The notes below the pieces were generated by a model, which had not been told where the DNA came from, searched no databases, and saw only the letters and a program-made list of their open reading frames with translations. This document shows, in pieces, positions 50,730-59,131 of a DNA stretch of 64,000 nucleotides (the first letter of the stretch is position 1; each line of letters starts with the position of its first letter). Made by a program: the position numbers and the translations under genes. This DNA is from Pseudorhizobium banfieldiae (GTDB lineage Bacteria; Pseudomonadota; Alphaproteobacteria; Rhizobiales; Rhizobiaceae). The stretch covers positions 2,852,001 through 2,916,000 of the forward strand of contig NZ_FO082820.1 in NCBI RefSeq assembly GCF_000967425.1, read 5' to 3'.

Positions 50730-51151
50730 TGTCGAAAGCTCACGATCACTCAAGCCGCCGCTGGCCCGTCGCACTCGCTGCCGTTCTGGTCGTCTATGGG
50801 GTTGTCGCCGTGTCGCTGGCCATGTCGCTTCCGGTGAAGGACGGCGCGCGCGACTGGACGGCGCCGCTCATACCGGGCGGCTGGATGGCCTGGTCTTTCC
50901 CGACGGCGATGTTCTTCCTCACGATCTTCGCGTTGCTCGCCTGCATGGCGGTCTGGGAATATGCGCGACCTGGAGGACATCCACGAATTGGCATCCTGCG
51001 TTTCGAGACGACCCGGGGCGACCGGCTGTTCATCTCGCTGCTCGGCTCTGCCTTTATTCACCTCGCGTGGCTGGGTCTGTCCGACCTCAGCCTCTGGTGG
51101 GCTCTTGCCGTCAGCATTCTCTACGCGATGGTCGTGTTCAGAACCGTCTGA
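50729..51151 (+). CDS. glpU: DUF2160 small membrane protein GlpU of the glycerol importer
   Basis: A 140-aa protein with about four membrane helices (VALAAVLVVYGVVAVSLAM, WSFPTAMFFLTIFALLACMA, FISLLGSAFIHLAWLGL, WWALAVSILYAMVVF). DUF2160 proteins accompany this ABC system; their task is not known, perhaps assembling or gating the permease. The start codon shares the TGA of glpQ. The reading frame upstream to 50621 lies within glpQ. Confidence 0.85.
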   Translation: MSKAHDHSSRRWPVALAAVLVVYGVVAVSLAMSLPVKDGARDWTAPLIPGGWMAWSFPTAMFFLTIFALLACMAVWEYARPGGHPRIGILRFETTRGDRLFISLLGSAFIHLAWLGLSDLSLWWALAVSILYAMVVFRTV

Positions 51152-51220
51152 CGCAAGCAATACGGAGGCGGTCGCCTGCCTCCGCATGAGTAAGTGCAAT
51201 CGCAACCTTGGGAGGATGAT

Positions 51221-52939
51221 ATGCGAAGGCATCTGATGACAACAACGGCAGCGGTGCTGCTGGCAATGGCAGGGTCTGCATTTGCAGGCATGGAGGAAGC
51301 CAAACAGTTCCTGGACGCGGAAATCGGCGACATGTCTTCGCTTTCCCGCGAAGATCAGGAAAAGGAGATGCAGTGGTTCATCGACGCGGCCCAGCCGTTC
51401 GCGGGAATGGACATCAAGGTCGTCTCCGAAACCATCACGACCCACGAGTATGAATCGAAGGTCCTGGCTCCTGCGTTCACGGCGATTACCGGCATCAAGA
51501 TCACCCATGACCTGATTGGCGAAGGCGATGTTGTCGAAAAGCTGCAGACACAGATGCAGTCCGGCGAGAACGTCTACGACGCCTATGTCAACGACTCCGA
51601 TCTGATCGGCACCCACTGGCGCTATCAGCAGGCACGCTCCTTGACTGACTGGATGGCAAACGAGGGCAAGGATGTCACCAATCCCATGCTGGATCTGGAG
51701 GACTTCATCGGCCTGAAATTCACCACGGCGCCGGATGGCGACCTCTACCAACTGCCCGACCAGCAGTTCGCCAACCTCTACTGGTTCCGCTACGACTGGT
51801 TCAACGACGAGAAGAACAAGGCGGACTTCAAGGAGAAGTACGGCTACGATCTCGGCGTGCCGGTCAACTGGTCGGCTTATGAGGACATCGCCGAATTCTT
51901 CACCGGACGCGAGATCGACGGGAAGAAGGTCTATGGCCACATGGACTACGGCAAGAAGGACCCGTCGCTTGGCTGGCGCTTCACCGATGCCTGGCTGTCC
52001 ATGGCCGGCAACGGTGACAAGGGTCTGCCGAACGGTCTTCCGGTCGACGAGTGGGGCATCAAGGTCGACGAGAACTCGCGTCCGGTCGGCTCCTGCGTCG
52101 CGCGTGGCGGCGATACCAATGGGCCGGCGGCGGTCTACTCCATCCAGAAGTATCTCGACTGGATGAAGGCCTATGCACCGGCTGCCGCACAGGGCATGAC
52201 CTTCTCCGAATCCGGGCCGGTACCCGCTCAGGGTGAAATCGCCCAGCAGATGTTCATGTACACGGCATTTACCGCCGACATGGTCAAGGACGGGCTGCCG
52301 GTGGTCAACGAGGACGGCACGCCGAAGTGGCGGTTCGCGCCTTCGCCGCATGGCGTCTACTGGAAGGAAGGCATGAAGCTCGGCTATCAGGACGTCGGTT
52401 CCTGGACGCTGCTGAAGTCGACGCCGGACGATCGGGCGAAGGCGGCCTGGCTTTATGCTCAGTTCGTCACGTCCAAGACGGTCGATGTGAAGAAAAGCCA
52501 TGTCGGGCTGACGCTCATTCGCGAAAGCACCATCCAGCATGAGAGCTTCACCGAGCGTGCGCCCAAGCTCGGCGGCCTGATCGAGTTCTACCGTTCGCCG
52601 GCCCGCGTGCAGTGGTCGCCGACCGGGACGAACGTTCCGGATTACCCGAAGCTCGCCCAGCTCTGGTGGCAGGCGATCGGAGATGCCTCGTCCGGCGCAA
52701 AAACTCCTCAGGAAGCCATGGACTCGCTTTGCGCCGAGCAGGAGAAGGTCATGGAGCGTCTTGAGCGTGCAGGCGTTCAGGGCGACATCGGCCCGAAGCT
52801 CGCTGAAGAGCACGATCTCGAATATTGGAACGCCGAAGCGGTGAAGGCCGGCAATCTCGCTCCTCAGTTGAAGATCGAGAACGAGAAGGAAAAGCCGATC
52901 ACCGTCAACTACGATGAGCTGGTCAAGAGCTGGCAGTAA
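51221..52939 (+). CDS. glpV: Glycerol ABC transporter substrate-binding protein GlpV
   Basis: A 572-aa periplasmic binding protein with a signal peptide (HLMTTTAAVLLAMAGSAFAG). It is longer than usual for sugar binders (about 420 aa). The mature part starts MEEAKQFLDAEIGD and contains YEDIAEFFTGREIDGKKVYG and WGIKVDENSRPVGSCVARGG. The position after the permeases supports the glycerol role. GGGAGGATGAT fixes the ATG at 51221. A 13-bp stem-loop follows. No glpK is found next to it. Confidence 0.92.
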   Translation: MRRHLMTTTAAVLLAMAGSAFAGMEEAKQFLDAEIGDMSSLSREDQEKEMQWFIDAAQPFAGMDIKVVSETITTHEYESKVLAPAFTAITGIKITHDLIGEGDVVEKLQTQMQSGENVYDAYVNDSDLIGTHWRYQQARSLTDWMANEGKDVTNPMLDLEDFIGLKFTTAPDGDLYQLPDQQFANLYWFRYDWFNDEKNKADFKEKYGYDLGVPVNWSAYEDIAEFFTGREIDGKKVYGHMDYGKKDPSLGWRFTDAWLSMAGNGDKGLPNGLPVDEWGIKVDENSRPVGSCVARGGDTNGPAAVYSIQKYLDWMKAYAPAAAQGMTFSESGPVPAQGEIAQQMFMYTAFTADMVKDGLPVVNEDGTPKWRFAPSPHGVYWKEGMKLGYQDVGSWTLLKSTPDDRAKAAWLYAQFVTSKTVDVKKSHVGLTLIRESTIQHESFTERAPKLGGLIEFYRSPARVQWSPTGTNVPDYPKLAQLWWQAIGDASSGAKTPQEAMDSLCAEQEKVMERLERAGVQGDIGPKLAEEHDLEYWNAEAVKAGNLAPQLKIENEKEKPITVNYDELVKSWQ

Positions 52940-52946
52940 CGCGTAA

Positions 52947-52978
52947 GCTCGGGGGCCGGGCCAATCCGGCCCCCGAGC
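52947..52978. terminator. Stem-loop ending the glycerol operon
   Basis: GCTCGGGGGCCGG (52947-52959) pairs perfectly with CCGGCCCCCGAGC (52966-52978) around GCCAAT. No T-run follows, so it may stabilise the 3' end or work with Rho. It separates two convergent genes. Confidence 0.65.
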
Positions 52979-52995
52979 AGCCTCGACGACCGTCG

Positions 52996-53817
52996 CTACC
53001 AGAGCGGTACGTGACGGTTTACGTCCTTGTAGAGAAGATAGCGGAAGCGGCCAGGTCCACCCGCATAGCAGGCCTGTGGACAGAAGGCTCGCAGCCACAT
53101 GAAGTCACCAGCCTCGACCTCCACCCAGTCCGCGTTGAGCCGGTACACGGCCTTCCCCTCGAGAACATAGAGCCCATGCTCCATCACATGGGTCTCCATG
53201 AAGGGGATCGTGCCGCCAGGTTCGAACGTGACAATATTAACGTGCATGTCGTAGCGGACGTCGGCAGGATCGATAAATCTGGTTGTCGCCCATTTACCCT
53301 CGGTATCTGGCATGGCGACCATCTGCTGCTCGCCCTCATGCGTGAATATGGCGGGCGGGGGTGCAAGACCGTCCACCGCCTGAAACACCTTACGGATCCA
53401 ATGGAACCGGACTGCCGATCCGGAATGGTTCCGCACGCTCCAGGAACTGCCTGCCGGCAGATAGGCAAATGAGCCGGTCCGAAGCTGGTGGGCCCCGCCA
53501 TCCAGTTCGACAATCATCTCGCCTTCAGTGACAAAGAGTGCCGCCTGAGCCCGGCTGTCCGGCTCCGGACGCAGGCTACCGCCTCCGGCTTCGACCTCCA
53601 TAACATACTGGGCAAAGGTCTCTGCAAAACCGGTCATTGGCCGGGCGATGATCCAGGCGCGGGTGTTATCCCAATGGGGCAGGATGCTGGTGACGATGTC
53701 GGTCATGACCGACCGCGGGATGACGGCGTATGCGGTCGTGAAGATGGCCTTGCTGGAGAGGAGTTCGGTCTGCCCGGGAAGACCGCCGAGCCGTGAATGG
53801 TAGGTGCTGTCGTTCAT
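52996..53817 (-). CDS. allE: (S)-ureidoglycine aminohydrolase
   Basis: A 273-aa bicupin enzyme that releases ammonia from ureidoglycine in allantoin (purine) degradation. The N-terminal motif LLSSKAIFTTAYAVIPRSVM and the first cupin (ALFVTEGEMIVELDG) are followed by the metal site in FMETHVMEHGLYVLEGKAVY, with His, His, Gln/Glu positions, and FMWLRAFCPQACYAGG near the end. No other allantoin gene is in the window. The ATG at 53817 is chosen; a longer frame to 53874 has no support. Symbol after E. coli allE (ylbA). Confidence 0.88.
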   Translation of the reverse strand: MNDSTYHSRLGGLPGQTELLSSKAIFTTAYAVIPRSVMTDIVTSILPHWDNTRAWIIARPMTGFAETFAQYVMEVEAGGGSLRPEPDSRAQAALFVTEGEMIVELDGGAHQLRTGSFAYLPAGSSWSVRNHSGSAVRFHWIRKVFQAVDGLAPPPAIFTHEGEQQMVAMPDTEGKWATTRFIDPADVRYDMHVNIVTFEPGGTIPFMETHVMEHGLYVLEGKAVYRLNADWVEVEAGDFMWLRAFCPQACYAGGPGRFRYLLYKDVNRHVPLW

Positions 53818-53900
53818 TGCCGATCCGTTTCGCGCTGACATCGGCAACCTGCTTAAGCGGCGGACCGAAATCATGCAATCCCACCGCAGGATGCCGTTCG

Positions 53901-55466
53901 CTAACCGGTCGCCAGCACCTGACGTCGGTCGGAAAGATAGGTCACAACATCTTCCGCCGGCATGGGCCTGCCGAGCAGGTAGCCTTGCCCGAGATCACAA
54001 CCCTGACTTACGAAATGAGCCAGTTGGCGGTGGTCCTCAATACCTTCCACGGTCGTCTTGGCATGAAGGCTGCGGCTGAGGCCCAGCATCGCCTGGATAA
54101 CCTTCTCCTGCCGCTCGTCGGTGCCGCAGGCGGCGACGAAGCTCTTGTCGATCTTGATCTTGTCAAATCGGAAGCGCGCCAGTTGCGAGAAATTGGAGTA
54201 GCCGGTGCCGAAATCGTCCAGAGCAATCTGAACGCCCCTGCTGCTCAGGCTGTCCATGATGTGAGCGGCGAGATCCGGGTCAGAGACCAGAGCATTTTCC
54301 GTGATCTCCAGTTCCAGCCGTTCGGGCGGAAAGCCGACTTCGTCCAGGATGCCGATGACACGGGTCGGCAGCATGCGGTCTTCCATCTGCACCGGCGACA
54401 GATTGAAGGAAAGCCCCATATCCTCAGGCCATGACCTTGCCGCCTCGCAGGCCTCGCGCAGCAGCTGCTGGAACAGAGGCGTGATGAGGCCTGACTCTTC
54501 GGCCAAGGGGATGAAGACGTTCGGGGGTACGAATTCTCCATCTTCGTTCTTCCACCGTGCCAGCGCTTCAAAGCCGCATACGTCGCCGCTGCGCAGGTCC
54601 ACGAGCGGCTGATAGAAGGCCCCGATCGACCCCTTGTCGATTGCCCGGCGTAATTCACCTTCAAGCTTGGCACGCCGGCTGACCTTGGCCTGCATCTCTG
54701 GCTCGAAGAGAACGTGATTGTTGGGACCCCGCCCCTTTGCCTCGTACAGCGCGATATCGGCAACATGGGAGACCTCCGCCAGCGTGGCGCCATGTTCCGG
54801 CAGGCGGGCATAGCCGATGCTGGCGCCCACCTCCGCAGTAAGGCTGCCGATCCGAACCGGTCTCGTGATGGACTGGATCAACAGCTCCGCAAAGCGTTTC
54901 TCCTTGGCTTCCGAGAAGTGGCGACCAATGGCGATGAACTCGTCTCCGCCGAAACGAAAGACGCAATCCTGCTCCGCCAATGCGCAGATGCGACGCGCCA
55001 CTTCCTTCAGCAGGACATCCCCGCCCTGATGCCCCATCAGGTCGTTGACCTTCTTGAAGCCATCCAGGTCTATGGCGTAGACGGTCGCGAACGGAGCGTC
55101 GGTGGCGGGCTCCGAAGCGTCATCCAAACGCATGTTCGGTGCCAGTTCGCAACGATCGAAGGCGTAGCGATTGGGCAGCTTGGTGAGATGATCGCGGGTG
55201 GCGATGTAGTCGGCCCGACGTTCTGCATCACGTCTGCGAAGCATCTCGTCCTTCATGTCGAGGATGCGAAGCAGCGAGTAGACGATGCTGACCCCCCCTG
55301 CGACGTTCGCCATGACCAGGGCAATTGCAACGCCCTTCCCATTGGCCGTGCCGAGATAGTCGACGATCTCGCGCATGAAAACCATCGCGAGGCCCCACAG
55401 CACGATGGCGGCAAGGCAAGTATAAAGGAACTGCGTACCCGCGCGGCTGTTGAGAAACTCACTCAT
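53901..55466 (-). CDS. Bifunctional diguanylate cyclase/phosphodiesterase (GGDEF-EAL)
   Basis: A 521-aa c-di-GMP enzyme. Two membrane helices lie near residues 13-33 (YTCLAAIVLWGLAMVFMREI) and 42-62, with no large sensor domain. The GGDEF domain has RFGGDEFIAIG intact. The EAL domain has GFEALARW, SFNLSPVQ, ELEITENAL, ALDDFGTGYSN, KIDKSFV and VEGIED, so all usual catalytic positions are present. Either or both activities may work. Targets are unknown; the polysaccharide locus in this window is a possible one. Confidence 0.92.
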   Translation of the reverse strand: MSEFLNSRAGTQFLYTCLAAIVLWGLAMVFMREIVDYLGTANGKGVAIALVMANVAGGVSIVYSLLRILDMKDEMLRRRDAERRADYIATRDHLTKLPNRYAFDRCELAPNMRLDDASEPATDAPFATVYAIDLDGFKKVNDLMGHQGGDVLLKEVARRICALAEQDCVFRFGGDEFIAIGRHFSEAKEKRFAELLIQSITRPVRIGSLTAEVGASIGYARLPEHGATLAEVSHVADIALYEAKGRGPNNHVLFEPEMQAKVSRRAKLEGELRRAIDKGSIGAFYQPLVDLRSGDVCGFEALARWKNEDGEFVPPNVFIPLAEESGLITPLFQQLLREACEAARSWPEDMGLSFNLSPVQMEDRMLPTRVIGILDEVGFPPERLELEITENALVSDPDLAAHIMDSLSSRGVQIALDDFGTGYSNFSQLARFRFDKIKIDKSFVAACGTDERQEKVIQAMLGLSRSLHAKTTVEGIEDHRQLAHFVSQGCDLGQGYLLGRPMPAEDVVTYLSDRRQVLATG

Positions 55467-55545
55467 ACTAGAACTCCACCCGCGTCAGAGGGTATCAGCA
55501 ATTGCTGAACGAGAAGTTCACGAATGAGGTGTGGCGATCAGGGCC

Positions 55546-55570
55546 GGAACCGATGGCAGGTTTCTGGGTT
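55546..55570 (+). promoter_or_regulatory. EcfG-type general stress promoter for the FMN-binding stress protein
   Basis: GGAAC (55546-55550), 18 bases, TT (55569-55570). The ATG at 55599 is 28 bases downstream with AAGGAG in between. Confidence 0.6.
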
Positions 55571-55598
55571 CTCCGAACTGGCAAAAGGAGACCCAGGA

Positions 55599-56078
55599 AT
55601 GACCAGTCACAACGATACAGCGAAGGTGTGGGACCTCATCGATAAGATCGGCTTCTGCATGCTCGCCACACAGGATGGCCGCGATATCCGCTCTCGGCCG
55701 ATGTCCGCTTACACGAAGAGGCGGGATGGCGCCGTTTACTTTCTCACCGACGTCGCCAGCCACAAGGACGAGGAAATTTCCCGTTGGCCCAACGTGTGCC
55801 TCGCATTTGCTGACACCAAGGGCCAGAGCTACGTGTCGGTTTCCGGTGCTGCAGAGGTCTCCAACGATCGTGAGTTGATCCGGGAGATCTGGTCGACCCC
55901 GGCCAAGGCCTGGTGGGACAGTCCTGATGACCCGTCCATCCGCGTGCTCAAGGTGAATCCCTCGTTCGCTGAGTTCTGGGACAGCCCGGGTACCGTCGTC
56001 AGCTATATCAAGATGGCTGCGGCTGCTGTCTCGAGCACTCGCCCCGAGATGGGCGAAAACGAGAAAGTGAAGCTATAG
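55599..56078 (+). CDS. Pyridoxamine 5'-phosphate oxidase-like general stress protein
   Basis: A 159-aa split-barrel flavin-binding protein of the general stress protein 26 type. It starts MTSHNDTAKVWDLIDKIGF and contains CMLATQDGRDIRSRPMSAY, the strand VYFLTDVASHKDEEI and CLAFADTKGQSYVSVSGAAE. Such proteins bind FMN or FAD and respond to salt and oxidative stress. The ATG at 55599 follows AAAAGGAGACCCAGGA. An EcfG-type promoter supports membership of the stress regulon. A stem-loop follows its stop. Confidence 0.88.
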   Translation: MTSHNDTAKVWDLIDKIGFCMLATQDGRDIRSRPMSAYTKRRDGAVYFLTDVASHKDEEISRWPNVCLAFADTKGQSYVSVSGAAEVSNDRELIREIWSTPAKAWWDSPDDPSIRVLKVNPSFAEFWDSPGTVVSYIKMAAAAVSSTRPEMGENEKVKL

Positions 56079-56088
56079 TATTCGCAAC

Positions 56089-56121
56089 ATCGGCCAGCGG
56101 CGTCCGATGCTGCTGGCCGAT
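56089..56121 (+). terminator. Stem-loop after the general stress protein gene
   Basis: ATCGGCCAGC (56089-56098) pairs with GCTGGCCGAT (56112-56121) around a 13-base loop and is followed by ATTTG. It starts 11 bases after the stop and is a plausible weak terminator. Confidence 0.5.
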
Positions 56122-56201
56122 ATTTGCCGCAGATAATTTTCCTGGTGCCGCAACCTTTCCCCCAGAGTCACGTTCATCAGCCCGCAATCTAGGGTACTGC
56201 A

Positions 56202-56471
56202 ATGAACATGATGATCACGACCAGCGACGTCCGCTGGCTTTCCCCGGTCCGCGTCCGCATCGGCTATGGTTTTCCGGAAACCATCAGAGGCCCGCGAGAG
56301 GCCCTCGCCTACCTCGACTTCCGCTGGCCGGCGATCCATGGCCACTTCTATCGGCAGGCCAAGGAGGCATGCTTGGGCGCACTGAGCGACAGCCGCCAAA
56401 CCCAGATTGCCCGGGACTGCTTCGTCGAGGCGTGCGTCGAGGCCCGGATGCTGGACGAGCACTCGGCCTGA
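56202..56471 (+). CDS. DUF982 domain-containing protein
   Basis: An 89-aa protein with the DUF982 pattern: VRIGYGFPETIRGPREALAY, LDFRWPAIHGHFYRQAKEAC, and a helical end (DCFVEACVEARMLDE). DUF982 is a small family largely limited to Rhizobiales, with no known function. The ATG at 56202 has only a weak ribosome-binding site, and an ATG three codons in is possible. Its end faces the polyamine gene on the other strand. Confidence 0.82.
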   Translation: MNMMITTSDVRWLSPVRVRIGYGFPETIRGPREALAYLDFRWPAIHGHFYRQAKEACLGALSDSRQTQIARDCFVEACVEARMLDEHSA

Positions 56472-56514
56472 ACGGTACCGGCGAGCCGTCCCGAGCGGTT
56501 TCAGGAAACGAAAA

Positions 56515-56539
56515 TGCCGCAACGACGAACGTTGCGGCA
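56515..56539 (-). terminator. Intrinsic terminator of the polyamine operon
   Basis: TGCCGCAACG (56515-56524) pairs with CGTTGCGGCA (56530-56539), loop ACGAA. On the minus strand it is followed by TTTTCGTTT, so it stops the carboxynorspermidine dehydrogenase gene; it also sits behind the convergent DUF982 gene. Confidence 0.75.
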
Positions 56540-56563
56540 CCCCGTAGTCACGGAAGCAATCGA

Positions 56564-57805
56564 TCAGGAAAACGAGAGAGGACGCTCGCCCTCCTCGTCG
56601 CGAATCCAGGTCGGCAAGCCGATGTTGTTGAGGATGTTGAGGAAAGGCTTCGGCGGCAATTCCTCGACGTTGGCCATCTTCTTCACGTCCCATTCTCCGG
56701 TGGCGACCAGCATGGCTGCCGCAACCGGCGGGACGCCGGCGGTATAGGAGATGCCCTGAGAACCGACCTCGTTATAGGCTTCCTTGTGGTCGGCGACATT
56801 GTAGATGAACACCGTCCGTTCCTTGCCGTCCTTGATGCCCTTCACGAAGTCGCCGATGCAGGTCTTGCCCTCGTATTCCGGAGCAAGCGAAGCAGGGTCC
56901 GGAAGGCAGGCCTTGACGACCTTGAGCGGAACGACCTCCGAACCGTCGGCGAGCTTCACTGGCTGCTCCGAGAGCAGGCCGATGTTCTTAAGGACGGTGA
57001 AGACGTTGATGTAGTGGTCGCCAAAGCCCATCCAGAAGCGCACATCGGCGCCATCCATGTTCTTGGCAAGCGAATGCACTTCGTCATGGCCGCAGAGATA
57101 GGCGCGGCGCGTGCCGACGACCGGCAGGTCGTAGTCCTTGCCGATCTCGAACATCTTGTTGGTCTGCCACTGGCCGTTCTGCCACGAGTAGACGACGCCG
57201 GTGAATTCGCGGAAGTTGATTTCCGGGTCAAAGTTCGTGGCGAAATACTTGCCGTGGCTGCCAGCATTGATGTCGACGATATCAACGTCGGTTACCTTGT
57301 CGAGATAGTCGTCCTTGGCAAGGCGGGCATAGGCATTGACGACGCCCGGATCGAAGCCGGCGCCGAGAATGGCGGTGATGCCCTTCTCCTCGCATTCAGC
57401 CGCACGCTTCCACTCGTAGTTTCCATACCATGGCGGCGTTTCGCAGATCTTGTTCGGCTCTTCATGGATTGCCGTGTCGATATAGGCAACACCCGTATCA
57501 ATGCAGGCGCGCAGCACCGACATGTTGAGGAAGGCGGTGCCGACATTGATGACGATCTGGGAGTTGGTCTTCTTGATCAGCGCCTTGGTGGCTTCGATAT
57601 CCAATGCGTCCAATGCATGCCCTTCCAGCACGCCCGGCTGCTTCATCGCCTTCTTTTCATGAACGGAGGCGATGATGGCGTCGCACTTTGACTTCGTGCG
57701 GGAGGCGATATGGATATCGCCCAGCACATCGTTGTTCTGGGCGCATTTGTGCGCCACCACCTGGGCGACGCCGCCGGCGCCGATGATGAGGACGTTCTTT
57801 TTCAT
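56564..57805 (-). CDS. Carboxynorspermidine/carboxyspermidine dehydrogenase (saccharopine dehydrogenase family)
   Basis: A 413-aa NADPH enzyme that condenses a diamine with aspartate semialdehyde to carboxy(nor)spermidine. It starts KKNVLIIGAGGVAQVVAHK (Rossmann motif) and has IHEEPNKICETPPWYGNYEW, GAGFDPGVVNAYARLA and DINAGSHGKYFATNFDPEIN. It follows the decarboxylase gene by 39 bases on the same strand; together they form the alternative spermidine route. ATG 57805 is preferred over 57832. Confidence 0.9.
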   Translation of the reverse strand: MKKNVLIIGAGGVAQVVAHKCAQNNDVLGDIHIASRTKSKCDAIIASVHEKKAMKQPGVLEGHALDALDIEATKALIKKTNSQIVINVGTAFLNMSVLRACIDTGVAYIDTAIHEEPNKICETPPWYGNYEWKRAAECEEKGITAILGAGFDPGVVNAYARLAKDDYLDKVTDVDIVDINAGSHGKYFATNFDPEINFREFTGVVYSWQNGQWQTNKMFEIGKDYDLPVVGTRRAYLCGHDEVHSLAKNMDGADVRFWMGFGDHYINVFTVLKNIGLLSEQPVKLADGSEVVPLKVVKACLPDPASLAPEYEGKTCIGDFVKGIKDGKERTVFIYNVADHKEAYNEVGSQGISYTAGVPPVAAAMLVATGEWDVKKMANVEELPPKPFLNILNNIGLPTWIRDEEGERPLSFS

Positions 57806-57844
57806 AATGGGGACCAACTCCTTCGTGTCCAATCGTCAGAAGCC

Positions 57845-58951
57845 TCAGGAGAGGCTTTGTTCGTAGTCCGCGTAGTCGAACTCGCGGACCGTCCTGATGC
57901 TGCCATCCAGTTCGCGGATGGCGATTGACGGCATTCTCACGCCGTTAAACCAGTTTTTCTTGACCATCGTGTAACCGGCCGCATCCTGGAACGAGATGCG
58001 GTCGCCGACCTTCAACTCCTGCTCGAAGTCGAACTCGCCGAAGATGTCACCGGCAAGACAGGATTTGCCACAGATCATGTAGCGGTGCGGCCCGGTGTTC
58101 GGCGCCACCTTGGCGCTCTCCCGGTAGATGAGCAGATCGAGCATATGGGCCTCGATGGAGGAGTCCACGATCGCGAGGTTCTTTCCGTTGAACAGGGTGT
58201 CGAGAACGGTGACTTCGAGCGTTGTCGACTTGGTGATTGAGGCCTCGCCAGGTTCCAAATAGACCTGCACTCCGTATTCACCGGCAAAGCGCTTCAACCG
58301 CTCCGCAAACTGATCGATCGGATAATCATCACCGGTAAAATGGATGCCGCCCCCCAAGCTCACCCATTCCGCCTTGCGGAGCAACGGCGCAAACCTCTCT
58401 TCGATCTGGCCGAGCATGCGGTCAAACAGCGAAAAGTCGCTGTTTTCGCAGTTGTTATGGATCATGAAGCCGCTGATGCGGTCCATCACCTGCTCGACCT
58501 TCGAAAGATCCCACTCCCCGAGACGCGAAAACGGACGGGCCGGATCGGCGAGATCGAAGCTGGAGGACGAAACCTGCGGGTTCAGCCGCAAGCCGCGAAC
58601 GATGCCTGCGGCGTTGTCCGCGTACCGCTCGAGCTGGCTGATGGAATTGAAGATGATCTTGTCGGCATGGCTGACGACTTCATCGATCTCGTAGTCGGCA
58701 TAGGCCACGGAGTAAGCATGTGTCTCCTTGCCGAACCGCTCATGGCCGAGGCGCACCTCGTTCAACGAGGAGGAGGTCGTGCCGTCCATGTACTCCCGCA
58801 TGAAGTCGAAGGCCGACCAGGTCGCGAAGCATTTGAGGGCGAGAAGCGCCTTGGCCCCCGAAGCCTCACGGACCCGCGCAATCCGCTCCATGTTGCGCAG
58901 CAGGAGGGACTTGTCGATCAGGTAATACGGGGTCTGGATGCCGTCGTTCAC
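57845..58951 (-). CDS. nspC: Carboxynorspermidine decarboxylase
   Basis: A 368-aa PLP enzyme of the alanine racemase fold that removes CO2 from carboxy(nor)spermidine to give (nor)spermidine. It starts TPYYLIDKSLLLRNMERI; the PLP lysine is in KALLALKCFATWSAF. SSSLNEVRLGHERFGKETH, VSLGGGIHFTGDDYPID and AHMLDLLIYRESAKV are family segments. It is the first gene of the pair, with its start 180 bases from the next gene end on the same strand. Confidence 0.9.
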   Translation of the reverse strand: MNDGIQTPYYLIDKSLLLRNMERIARVREASGAKALLALKCFATWSAFDFMREYMDGTTSSSLNEVRLGHERFGKETHAYSVAYADYEIDEVVSHADKIIFNSISQLERYADNAAGIVRGLRLNPQVSSSSFDLADPARPFSRLGEWDLSKVEQVMDRISGFMIHNNCENSDFSLFDRMLGQIEERFAPLLRKAEWVSLGGGIHFTGDDYPIDQFAERLKRFAGEYGVQVYLEPGEASITKSTTLEVTVLDTLFNGKNLAIVDSSIEAHMLDLLIYRESAKVAPNTGPHRYMICGKSCLAGDIFGEFDFEQELKVGDRISFQDAAGYTMVKKNWFNGVRMPSIAIRELDGSIRTVREFDYADYEQSLS

Positions 58952-59075
58952 AACTGCCTCGGAACTTGGTCGCTAGAAAGGGGGGCGAATACCCCGGATC
59001 GTCACGAGACTCAAGCAAAGCTTCCTGAGGCCGATCAACCTAGGGGCCGTGGGCCAGCGCAGGTTCGTGATGCGA

Positions 59076-59112
59076 CATGAAAAAGGCCCTCGACTGGAGG
59101 GCCTTTTTCATG
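59076..59112 (-). terminator. Strong intrinsic terminator after the DUF992 gene
   Basis: CATGAAAAAGGCCCTC (59076-59091) and GAGGGCCTTTTTCATG (59097-59112) form a 16-bp perfect stem with loop GACTG. The A/T part of the stem gives a T-tract in both directions. It ends transcription of the DUF992 gene before the polyamine operon. Confidence 0.85.
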
Positions 59113-59131
59113 TTTCAGACAGGTTCGACGC

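Noticed and set aside
50750..53098. 782-codon open frame on the minus strand opposite glpU and glpV
   Set aside because: It is antisense to two clear genes with signal peptide and family motifs, encodes no recognisable domain, and reflects high-GC codon bias.
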